A stretch of DNA of 64,000 nucleotides. Origin: Cellulosilyticum sp. I15G10I2 (GTDB taxonomy: Bacteria > Bacillota > Clostridia > Lachnospirales > Cellulosilyticaceae). The stretch is from NCBI RefSeq assembly GCF_900095725.1, contig NZ_FMMP01000006.1, forward strand, positions 868,001-932,000, read 5' to 3'. The translations under genes were made by a program, and so were the position numbers. Shown here piece by piece: positions 56,850-64,000 of this stretch. The notes beneath the pieces are model-generated. The model had not been told where the DNA came from. It was given only the letters and a program-made list of their open reading frames with translations, and searched no databases. The first letter of the stretch is position 1. Each line of letters opens with the position of its first letter.

Positions 56850-57032
56850 TCACTTCTCAACATTATGTAATATCTTACTTCTAATTTGTTCATATAACTT
56901 GATCTTATCATCATAACTAATATCTAATTCATTTATCTTAGTTATAATAATGTGAGAATGAATCATATTAATGCAATCTTGTAATTCGTCTAAATCAGCT
57001 TTAGTACGAGGTAAAATAAAATTAACTATCAT
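56850..57032 (-). CDS. Small helical protein (60 aa)
   Basis: ATG at 57032 has AGGAGTGG; an upstream start adds seven residues without support. MIVNFILPRTKADLDELQDC and DISYDDKIKLYEQIRSKIL suggest a helical protein. Not recognised; perhaps an excision or recombination helper given the position next to the recombinase, which is only inference. Confidence 0.5.
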   Translation of the reverse strand: MIVNFILPRTKADLDELQDCINMIHSHIIITKINELDISYDDKIKLYEQIRSKILHNVEK

Positions 57033-57120
57033 GGGAACACCACTCCTGCACATGTTACTTAATATTATGTTGACAGCAATTTGTCCTATGCAGCAGTTAT
57101 TTATGAAAGGATAGTATAAA

Positions 57121-57177
57121 AGAAGACAAACAAAATAGTCACGATGATCCGCGTGATTAAAATTTTGTTTGTCTTCT
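57121..57177. terminator. Long hairpin upstream of the recombinase
   Basis: AGAAGACAAACAAAAT (57121-57136) and ATTTTGTTTGTCTTCT (57162-57177) form a perfect 16-bp stem; inside, TCACG and CGTGA give a second short pairing. It insulates the recombinase from the minus-strand gene. No gene lies between it and 57,474. Confidence 0.7.
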
Positions 57178-57473
57178 TCCTGGAAAATTTCTTTTTAATT
57201 ATTTTTCTCTGCCTGTTACTTTTTCTCTACTTAATTCTCTACTTGTTACTATTTCTCTATTGAAGGCTAAATCCTATTTGACTTAGCAGTTTCCTTATCT
57301 GACATACATTTTAGATAATCTAATAATACATGTCTATTACCAGATTATCATAACTTTATAAGTAGTTCAACCATATTTTGAGTCTTATAAGTCTATTTAT
57401 TTGATTTTACATGAGTTGCAAATTAACGCTTCTATTGTATAATGAAATTATCCTACCACAAAGGAGGCATAGA

Positions 57474-59162
57474 ATGAGAATTGCTATTTATTCAAGAAAG
57501 AGTAAGTTTACTGGTCGTGGTGACTCAGTTGAAAACCAAATTAATATATGCAAAAACTACATAAAAAATGTAATTAATAAAGATAGGTTTTGTTGCAATT
57601 CGGAAGAAGCACTTATCCTTGAAGATGAAGGATTTTCAGGTGGTAACACAAATAGGCCTCAATTCAAAAAGCTTATAAAAATGATTGAAGCAAAAGAGAT
57701 TGATTTAGTTTTATGCTATCGTTTGGATAGAATAAGTAGAAGCATCTCTGACTTTTCTCAGCTACTTGATAAATTGAATAAGTATAGTGTAAAGTTTGTA
57801 TCTGTTTCTGAAGACTTTGGGGATTATTCACCCATGGCTAAAGCAATGATGTTTATGACGTCTATCTTCAGTCAATTTGAGAGAGAAATCATTGCAGAAC
57901 GTATAAGAGACAATATGTTGGAGCTTGCAAAAACTGGCAGGTGGCTTGGAGGCAATGTTCCTTTGGGCTTCGAATCACAAGAAACATCCTCTATTGACAA
58001 TAGCGGCAAATCTAGAAAGGCTTTTAAGCTTACGCCAGTTGAAAGTGAACTTCATACAATTAAATTAATCTATAATAAGTTTTTAGAGTTAAATAGTTTA
58101 ACTCAGTTAGAAAGTTATCTTCTAAATAAACAAATTCAAACTAAAAATGGTGTTTCATATTCTCGCCATACCTTAAAAAATCTACTAACAAATCCTGTTT
58201 ATGTTGTTGCCGATGAGTTAAGTTATAACTACTTTATAGAATGTGGCTGTCAGGTCTATAATGATACTAAATATTATAATGGCGAGAGTGGGATTATAGC
58301 TTATAATCGTACAGAACAAATTAAAGGACGTACAAATAAGCTAAGAGATAAAAAAGAATGGATTATTTCAGTAGGTATGCATGATGGAGTTATTCCAAGC
58401 AGTGATTGGATTAAGGTTCAACATATGGTTGAGGATAATAAGTCCAAAACATTTAGAAAAGTAAAAAATACAAATTCTCTCCTATCTGGTTTAATACGCT
58501 GTCAAAAGTGCGGCAGTTATATGCGGCCAAAACTTGGGAGACTTAATAAAGAAGGTGTGCAAAAATATTACTATATCTGCGAGCTTAAAGAAAAATCGTA
58601 TGGTCAGCAATGTAATGTAAAAAATGTTAATGGTCTTGAGATGGATAAAATGGTTCTGGATCAAATTAAGAATATGTGCGTATCGAATACTGGCATTAAT
58701 TCCAAGCTTCAAATGGATACTAAAAAAATTAATCATATTGAAAATGATTTAAGGCTAGAAGAAAAAAGCTTAAATCAAAACATAGAAAACAATAAAAAAG
58801 CCATATCTAATTTAATAGACACTTTATCCCTGACCAAAGATCCCAATATTACATCTCCTATTCTTGAAAAAATTACTCATCTCAATGAAGAGAATACATT
58901 ATTAGAAAAAAGACTTAATGAACTTAAGTCGACTAAGCATATTAATGAACTAGCAGAAAATGATTTAGGAAACTTAGTAGAAACACTTTCTTCTTTTAGC
59001 TCTTCTATTGACTCATTAGACCCTGTGTCTCAAAGAACACATTTAGGTACTTTAATTGATAAAATCGAATGGGATGGTGAGGAAGCATCAGTTTATCTCT
59101 TTGGTCCTGACGCCAGAAAACGTATGGAAAGATTATTTCCAGAGCGTGATTATAGCAAATGA
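57474..59162 (+). CDS. spoIVCA: Large serine recombinase, SpoIVCA-like (562 aa)
   Basis: The ATG at 57474 has CAAAGGAGG; the frame extends 21 codons upstream without a ribosome site. The N-terminal resolvase domain begins MRIAIYSRKS (catalytic S7) and has CYRLDRISRSISDF; the recombinase domain and zinc ribbon (CQKCGSYMRPK) follow, then a coiled-coil region. Its stop codon (59160-59162) lies inside the sigK fragment junction. By position it should excise the element in the mother cell during sporulation to rebuild sigK. Confidence 0.88.
   Translation: MRIAIYSRKSKFTGRGDSVENQINICKNYIKNVINKDRFCCNSEEALILEDEGFSGGNTNRPQFKKLIKMIEAKEIDLVLCYRLDRISRSISDFSQLLDKLNKYSVKFVSVSEDFGDYSPMAKAMMFMTSIFSQFEREIIAERIRDNMLELAKTGRWLGGNVPLGFESQETSSIDNSGKSRKAFKLTPVESELHTIKLIYNKFLELNSLTQLESYLLNKQIQTKNGVSYSRHTLKNLLTNPVYVVADELSYNYFIECGCQVYNDTKYYNGESGIIAYNRTEQIKGRTNKLRDKKEWIISVGMHDGVIPSSDWIKVQHMVEDNKSKTFRKVKNTNSLLSGLIRCQKCGSYMRPKLGRLNKEGVQKYYYICELKEKSYGQQCNVKNVNGLEMDKMVLDQIKNMCVSNTGINSKLQMDTKKINHIENDLRLEEKSLNQNIENNKKAISNLIDTLSLTKDPNITSPILEKITHLNEENTLLEKRLNELKSTKHINELAENDLGNLVETLSSFSSSIDSLDPVSQRTHLGTLIDKIEWDGEEASVYLFGPDARKRMERLFPERDYSK
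59158..59162. other. Probable crossover core of the sigK excision site (attR)
   Basis: AATGA overlaps the recombinase stop and begins the sigK-like frame NEILM. As I recall, the Bacillus subtilis skin element recombines within a 5-bp AATGA repeat at the same point of sigK. The partner site is outside the window. Confidence 0.55.
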
Positions 59163-59520
59163 AATATTAATGAGTATCCGATCTTCACGCAAACAAAAAT
59201 ATGAAACATCTTTACATGCCCCTATTGGTGTAGATAAAGAGGGTAATGAAATTAGCCTGCTTGATATTTTATGTAATGAAAGTGATACTATATTTGATCA
59301 AGTTGATTTTGGCATTGAAATGAAGAAACTTTATCATCAAATTAAATATGTACTTAAACCTAGAGAAAAGGAAATTCTTCAATTGCGCTATGGTCTTAAT
59401 AATGAAGAAGAAAAAACACAACGTGAAATAGCAGAGCAAATGGGTATTTCGCGTTCATATGTATCAAGAATTGAAAAAAAAGCACTAAAAAAACTTTTCA
59501 AAGAGCTTCATAAAAACTAA
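59158..59520 (+). CDS. sigK: RNA polymerase sigma-K, C-terminal part (split gene)
   Basis: About 120 codons encode the C-terminal half of sigma-K: NEILMSIRSSRKQ, SLHAPIGVDKEGNEISLLD (highly typical of sigma-K) and region 4 (KPREKEILQLRYGL, TQREIAEQMGISRSYVSRIE). Residues for region 2 are absent and there is no start or ribosome site of its own; an ATG-containing frame upstream runs through the recombinase gene and is not the true start. The intact factor directs late mother-cell sporulation genes. It would be restored by excision of the upstream DNA. Confidence 0.88.
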   Translation, partial: NEILMSIRSSRKQKYETSLHAPIGVDKEGNEISLLDILCNESDTIFDQVDFGIEMKKLYHQIKYVLKPREKEILQLRYGLNNEEEKTQREIAEQMGISRSYVSRIEKKALKKLFKELHKN

Positions 59521-59523
59521 AAT

Positions 59524-59579
59524 CACCAGCCAGTGAATTTCCCCTTGTCTGCTTATAGGGAGTAGTTCTCCGGCTGGTG
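59524..59579 (+). terminator. Terminator after sigK
   Basis: CACCAGCC and GGCTGGTG pair across an interval that contains a second stem (CCCCT with AGGG); TTTCT follows. It separates sigK from the convergent rnjA. Confidence 0.75.
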
Positions 59580-59634
59580 GTTTCTCTATACTTCATAAAC
59601 CTACTCTTTATGATAAAAATGTTTTTTAAATTTT

Positions 59635-59680
59635 AACACCCTAGCTACTATAAGTAGAATACTTAAGCAACTAGGGTGTT
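59635..59680. terminator. Terminator at the end of rnjA
   Basis: AACACCCTAG and CTAGGGTGTT form a 10-bp stem directly beside the rnjA stop codon, with T-rich sequence on the plus side and TTAAAATTTAAAA on the minus side. Confidence 0.7.
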
Positions 59681-59683
59681 TTA

Positions 59684-61354
59684 TTAAATTTCCATTATAA
59701 TTGGAAGAATCATAGGACTACGTTTAGTTTTTTGCCATACAAATTCTCTAAGATCGTCTTTAACAATTGTTTTAATTTGAGACCACTCCATAATTCTTTT
59801 TTGCTCACAACGGTCTACAGCTTTTCTTACAACCATTTTAGCCTCATCCATTAGATTCTCAGCTTCTCTTACATAAACAAAACCTCTAGATATGATGTCT
59901 GGACCTGATACAACGGTGCCTGATGCCTTTTCAAGTGTCATAACAACAATTAATAAACCGTCTTGTGAAAGATGTTTTCTATCTCTAAGTACAATATTTC
60001 CAACATCTCCAACACCAAGACCATCTACAAGGACTTGCCCCGAAGTTACACTACCTGCAACCTTGCATGTATCATGCGTAAACTCTACTACTTCTCCTAT
60101 AGAAATAATTTGTATGTTTTTTTGACTCATACCTAATTCAACAGCTAGTTCAGCATGTTTTTGCAAATGTCTGTATTCTCCATGAACAGGAATGAAAAAC
60201 TTAGGGCGTACTAAAGTATGCACTAATTTTAGTTCTTCCTGAGCAGCATGGCCTGATACGTGAGTATCTTCTCGTATAACCTGCGCACCTTTCTTAAATA
60301 ATTCATTAACTACCTTAAATACAGTTTTTTCATTACCCGGAATAGGTGTTGAACTTAATATAATAACATCTCCATGTTTAATCTCAATTTGTTTATGATC
60401 AGATGATGCCATTCTAGAAAGTGCTGCCATGGGCTCGCCTTGGCTTCCAGTCATAATAATAACTACTTGATCATCTCGATATCTTTTTATCTCATTTATT
60501 TCAATAAGCATATTATCAGGAATATTCAAATAGCCTAGTTCACTTGCTGTCTTAACAACGTTGACCATACTTCTTCCTACAACGGCCACTTTTCTGTTAA
60601 ACTTAGTTGCTGAATTAATAACTTGCTGCACTCTATCAACATTGGAAGCAAAAGTAGCTACCATGATCCGTTTATCAGTATTGTTACTGAATATATCATC
60701 AAATTTTTTCCCTACCATTTTTTCAGATGGATTATACCCGCTTCTTTCAACACTTGTGCTATCTGCTAACATAAGAAGCACTTTCTTTTTACCAATTTCT
60801 GCAAGTCGATGTAAATCAAGAGTTGCCCCGCTTATAGGCGTATAATCTATTTTAAAGTCTCCAGTATGAAGCACAGTTCCTACCGGTGTAGTTATAGCCA
60901 GCATGACAGCATCGGCTATACTATGATTCGACCTTATAAACTCAACCTTGAAATGCTCACCGAGTTTTATAGTATCTCCCTGAGCAACAACATTTCTTTC
61001 AGTAGTTTTTAAAAGATTATGTTCTTTTAATTTATTTTCTACTAAGCCAATTGTTAGTTTAGTTCCATATATTGGCACATTTAATTCTTGAAGAACATAA
61101 GGTAATGACCCAATATGATCTTCATGTCCATGAGTAAGAACTATACCTCGCACTTTATGAATATTCTTAAGTAGATAAGTAATATCAGGAATAACTAAAT
61201 CAATCCCTAACATTTCATCCGCGGGGAAAGCTAAACCGCAATCTACTATAACTATATCATCTTCGTATTCAAATACATTCAAGTTTTTTCCAATTTCACC
61301 AAGTCCTCCCAGTGAAATAAAACGTAATTTACTTCTTGTTTTTCTGTGTACCAA
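59684..61354 (-). CDS. rnjA: Ribonuclease J
   Basis: A 556-residue metallo-beta-lactamase/beta-CASP ribonuclease with 5'-3' exonuclease and endonuclease activity in mRNA turnover. THGHEDHIG is the zinc motif; GDFKIDYTP, MVATFASNVDRVQQ and PVHGEYRHL are RNase J blocks. The likely start is TTG after GGAGGTG. It is 28 bases downstream of fur in a conserved clostridial gene order; part of the stable chromosome right of the element. Confidence 0.95.
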   Translation of the reverse strand: MVHRKTRSKLRFISLGGLGEIGKNLNVFEYEDDIVIVDCGLAFPADEMLGIDLVIPDITYLLKNIHKVRGIVLTHGHEDHIGSLPYVLQELNVPIYGTKLTIGLVENKLKEHNLLKTTERNVVAQGDTIKLGEHFKVEFIRSNHSIADAVMLAITTPVGTVLHTGDFKIDYTPISGATLDLHRLAEIGKKKVLLMLADSTSVERSGYNPSEKMVGKKFDDIFSNNTDKRIMVATFASNVDRVQQVINSATKFNRKVAVVGRSMVNVVKTASELGYLNIPDNMLIEINEIKRYRDDQVVIIMTGSQGEPMAALSRMASSDHKQIEIKHGDVIILSSTPIPGNEKTVFKVVNELFKKGAQVIREDTHVSGHAAQEELKLVHTLVRPKFFIPVHGEYRHLQKHAELAVELGMSQKNIQIISIGEVVEFTHDTCKVAGSVTSGQVLVDGLGVGDVGNIVLRDRKHLSQDGLLIVVMTLEKASGTVVSGPDIISRGFVYVREAENLMDEAKMVVRKAVDRCEQKRIMEWSQIKTIVKDDLREFVWQKTKRSPMILPIIMEI

Positions 61355-61382
61355 AATTACACCTCCATATATATTTAACGAC

Positions 61383-61829
61383 TTACGTGTCGCTCATCTT
61401 TTTTACGCATTCCTTACAATGGCCATAGAACATCAAATTATGGTCATGTATTTTAAAGTTATATTTATTTTCAATCTCAGATTCTATTTCTTCTAATAAA
61501 TCATTCTCGACTTCAAAAACTTTATTACAGCCTTCACAGATTAAATGATGATGATGATGTACTTCCTCATTGGAAGTAAGTTCAAACCGGCTGCATCCAT
61601 CATCAAAATTAAGACGATCGATAATTCCCATATCTTCAAATAATTGAACCGTACGATAAACTGTTGCTAAACCTATTTCTGGATAATTTTTCTTAACTTT
61701 AGCATATATTTCTTCAGTAGATAGGTGTTCGTCACAATGCTCAATTAATACATCTAATACACTTCTGCGTTGTGTAGTTAATTTACACCCTTGTGCTTTT
61801 AAACGTTCTTTAAATACTGCAGTATTCAA
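61383..61829 (-). CDS. fur: Fur-family metalloregulator
   Basis: A 148-residue Fur/PerR/Zur protein. The winged helix (LTTQRRSVLDVLIEH, GLATVYRTVQLFEDMG) and the metal sites (HHHHHLICEGC, FYGHCKEC with two CxxC pairs) are complete. Which metal it senses cannot be told. The start appears to be TTG. Lies between the DUF1292 gene and rnjA. Confidence 0.93.
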   Translation of the reverse strand: MNTAVFKERLKAQGCKLTTQRRSVLDVLIEHCDEHLSTEEIYAKVKKNYPEIGLATVYRTVQLFEDMGIIDRLNFDDGCSRFELTSNEEVHHHHHLICEGCNKVFEVENDLLEEIESEIENKYNFKIHDHNLMFYGHCKECVKKMSDT

Positions 61830-61880
61830 TTTATCTCATCCCCTTGCAAAGCTTTTTGTATTTATTAGTATTAATTAATT

Positions 61881-62126
61881 CTATATTTCAATATCGTAAT
61901 CATCATTTGTCATAAACTCAACTGCAGCTTTTTTAAACTCATTCTCATCTTCAAGCAGTTGATAAGTAATATCTTCATCTAATTCACTTACTTCTTTTAA
62001 AATAGTTGCTACATCTTCCTGATCGACAACTAAAATATATTTTTTATTTTCTAACACAATTTCATCTAATACCTCGAAAAGTGTTTCTTCTCCTGTCGTT
62101 TCATCAAAAAACTTAATTTGTTCCAT
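61881..62126 (-). CDS. DUF1292 protein (81 aa)
   Basis: Small acidic protein (FFDETTGEETLFEVLDEI, YILVVDQED) of the YrzB/DUF1292 family, found next to ruvX and ireB in most Firmicutes. Function unknown. Spacing 47 bases from ruvX. Confidence 0.9.
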   Translation of the reverse strand: MEQIKFFDETTGEETLFEVLDEIVLENKKYILVVDQEDVATILKEVSELDEDITYQLLEDENEFKKAAVEFMTNDDYDIEI

Positions 62127-62173
62127 GAGCCTTTTCCCTTCTTATCATCTGCTAAAATAAGTTAAGCACACCT

Positions 62174-62593
62174 TTAATGCGTAGCGTCTAAGTAGTTTTG
62201 CAAAATAATAGTTGCCGCTAGCTTATCAATAACTTGTTTTCTCTTTTTACGGCTGACATCCGCTTCTAAAAGAAATCCTTCAGCAGCTACTGTACTTAAT
62301 CTTTCATCCCAAACTACTACGGGAATTTTGAGCTTTGCTTCTAACTTTTCTTTAAATAATAGTGTTTTTTCACCTCTTTCACCTATAGAATTATTCATAT
62401 TTTTAGGAAGCCCAAGAACGATTTTTTCAACTTTATACTCTGAACATAGCTCATTAAGCCTAGCTAAAGTAGGCTTTAAGTTATTTTCGTCTTGTCTTCT
62501 TATGATTTCTAGTCCTTGTGCAGTCCATCCAAATGGATCGCTCACTGCAACACCTGTTGTTTTAGTACCAAAATCTAAGCCTAGTATACGCAA
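62174..62593 (-). CDS. ruvX: RuvX/YqgF family Holliday-junction resolvase-like protein
   Basis: A 139-residue RNase H-fold protein: [46 protein letters not shown]. The family acts in pre-16S rRNA 5' processing and was named for resolvase similarity. Conserved operon position. Confidence 0.95.
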   Translation of the reverse strand: MRILGLDFGTKTTGVAVSDPFGWTAQGLEIIRRQDENNLKPTLARLNELCSEYKVEKIVLGLPKNMNNSIGERGEKTLLFKEKLEAKLKIPVVVWDERLSTVAAEGFLLEADVSRKKRKQVIDKLAATIILQNYLDATH

Positions 62594-62643
62594 TATAATC
62601 CTCCTATAAAAAAGCTGTAGAGTATGCCCCTACAGCCCACTTT

Positions 62644-62895
62644 CTATTGCTTTAAATAACAAGTCACTAATTCTTCTAGTATTTCATCGCGTTCTAATTT
62701 TCGAATTTTGTTTCTTGCGCCATTATGGCTTGTAATATAAGTTGGGTCGCCGGACATAATATAACCTACTATTTGATTAATGGGATTGTACCCTTTTTCT
62801 TGGAGCGCTATATAAACCTCCATTAATATTTCTCTAGTTGAGGCTTTTTCTAGATTCTCTAAATGAAATTGCATTGTTTCATTAATATTCGCCAT
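62644..62895 (-). CDS. ireB: IreB family regulatory phosphoprotein (UPF0297)
   Basis: An 83-residue protein ([50 protein letters not shown]), the IreB family, a substrate of the Ser/Thr kinase IreK in enterococci. The ATG at 62895 with GGAAGGTG is preferred over a GTG nine bases earlier. Confidence 0.95.
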   Translation of the reverse strand: MANINETMQFHLENLEKASTREILMEVYIALQEKGYNPINQIVGYIMSGDPTYITSHNGARNKIRKLERDEILEELVTCYLKQ

Positions 62896-62990
62896 TTGTT
62901 TCACCTTCCAATATCTGCACCTGTGTCTTTAAGTATATCATAATACAAAATAAAACTATATACAATTACAAAAATATTAAAATATTATTA

Positions 62991-64000
62991 TTATTGCATA
63001 TGTCCTATTAATTCGTCATTATTTAATTTATCGATAACTACACGCGCTATAGTATTTTCAAGATTAACTTCACTTGGAACACGTACCTTAAGGTAATTAC
63101 TTGTATAACCTGTTAAGATGTGGTCTTGATAGTCTTCAAAAAGAACTTCAGCCTGCTTATTTAAGCAGTTTATCATAAATGCTTTTCTTAAATCTTTTTC
63201 TACCGCACTTAGCACTTTAACTCTATAGTCTTTTATGTGTGATTCAACTTGATTCCCCATACTTGCAGCCGGTGTTCCTATACGTGGGGAAAATGGGAAA
63301 ATATGAATCTGCGCAAGCTGCAGTTCCTTAACAAAGTCTAGTGTTTCACTAAACTCATCATCAGTCTCTCCTGGAAAACCAACTATAATATCTGTCGTAA
63401 TAGCAACTTCCGGCCAAATACTTCTTAATTTAGCTACGCTCTCTTTGTATTCAGCTTTAGTATACTTCCTATTCATTCTTTCAAGAACACTTTCACTGCC
63501 ACTTTGCAAGGACAGGTGGAAGTGTTTACACAACTTTGGCATATTGTTTATTTCCCTGATAAATGTATCGGTAATGACTAAAGGTTCAATCGAGCTCATT
63601 CTAATGCGCTTAATATCAGGTATCTCATGTACTTTTTTTAGGAGCTCTATCAAACTTGTATTACCTAAATCTTTCCCATATGAAGCCACATGTATTCCAG
63701 TTAAAACAATTTCTTTAAAACCAATTTGTGAAAGTCTTAGAGCTTCTTCTAAAACTTGATCTTCTTTTCTACTTCTAATTTTGCCCCTTACATACGGAAT
63801 AATACAATAACTGCAATAATTATTGCAACCTTCTTGTATTTTTAAGTAAACCCTTGTACGCTCACCCATATCAGAGATCTTAAGCTCTTCAAACTCATCA
63901 ACAGTCATAATGTCAGAAACAAGATTAATCTCTTTATTAATACCTGCATAGTATTCTCTAACCAACTGTGCAATTTGACTGCGTTTATTTGTGCCTACTA
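62991..64000 (-). CDS. mtaB: tRNA methylthiotransferase MtaB (runs off the window)
   Basis: The C-terminal 336 residues of a radical SAM methylthiotransferase that converts t6A37 to ms2t6A37 in tRNA. C-x3-C-x2-C lies in EGCNNYCSYCIIPYVRGKIRSR-type sequence (shown in parts: CNNYCSYC, IPYVRGKIRS), followed by GIHVASYGKDLG and SLQSGSESVL, and a TRAM-like C-terminus. The N-terminal domain lies beyond the right edge. Confidence 0.93.
   Translation of the reverse strand, partial: VGTNKRSQIAQLVREYYAGINKEINLVSDIMTVDEFEELKISDMGERTRVYLKIQEGCNNYCSYCIIPYVRGKIRSRKEDQVLEEALRLSQIGFKEIVLTGIHVASYGKDLGNTSLIELLKKVHEIPDIKRIRMSSIEPLVITDTFIREINNMPKLCKHFHLSLQSGSESVLERMNRKYTKAEYKESVAKLRSIWPEVAITTDIIVGFPGETDDEFSETLDFVKELQLAQIHIFPFSPRIGTPAASMGNQVESHIKDYRVKVLSAVEKDLRKAFMINCLNKQAEVLFEDYQDHILTGYTSNYLKVRVPSEVNLENTIARVVIDKLNNDELIGHMQ

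Noticed and set aside
59056-59157. sigK frame extended upstream as a 154-codon gene
   Set aside because: The first part is the recombinase gene in another frame; sigma-K similarity starts only at the junction.

Overview
The window reads as a low-GC, spore-forming Firmicute of the Clostridia type. The right end (59.5-64 kb) is ordinary chromosome with the conserved order rnjA, fur, DUF1292 gene, ruvX, ireB, mtaB. Next to it lie the 3' half of the mother-cell sigma factor gene sigK and a large serine recombinase whose last codons run into the sigK fragment. This is the layout of a skin (sigK-intervening) element. The 5' half of sigK is not in the window, so much or all of positions 1-59158 may be inside a very large skin element; that is inference.

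Positions 1-28.4 kb hold an agr-type quorum-sensing system wrapped around a biosynthetic locus. AgrB and an AgrD-like pre-peptide lie at 3.5-4.2 kb; the AgrC-like kinase and LytTR regulator lie at 26-28.1 kb. A 21-bp-period direct repeat occurs four times upstream of agrB and twice at 21.4 kb, upstream of a minus-strand run of genes (20.9 to 5.2 kb): two NUDIX-like proteins, a PLP decarboxylase, a nucleotidyltransferase-aminotransferase fusion, two B12-type radical SAM enzymes, a HAD hydrolase, a methyltransferase, two further radical SAM enzymes and a ferredoxin-type aldo/keto reductase. I do not recognise the product. Two c-di-GMP-I riboswitches are present, one in the leader of the regulator-kinase pair. 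Decayed iscS/iscU, class V aminotransferase, methyltransferase and metG copies are scattered through the region.

Positions 22-36 kb are a graveyard of mobile DNA: pieces of a group II intron on both sides of three decayed tandem tyrosine recombinases (RIT-like), remnants of IS256-type and IS21-type transposition genes, a replication-relaxation-like gene with a decayed partial duplicate, seven 22-bp iteron-like repeats, and two small regulator modules with palindromic operators.

Positions 36-53 kb form a minus-strand island of defence-type and accessory genes: AlbA_2-like, secreted nuclease, DUF4365, RCC1-repeat, DUF2971, TIR, three-TM and DUF1863 (ThsB-like) proteins, then a pair of DUF262 (GmrSD-like) proteins with a coiled-coil membrane protein and an HTH regulator. 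Four copies of a structured repeat sit in front of genes of this island. An apparently intact group II intron with its maturase follows (53.4-55.4 kb), then a possible replication initiator, a few hairpins and the recombinase/sigK junction.
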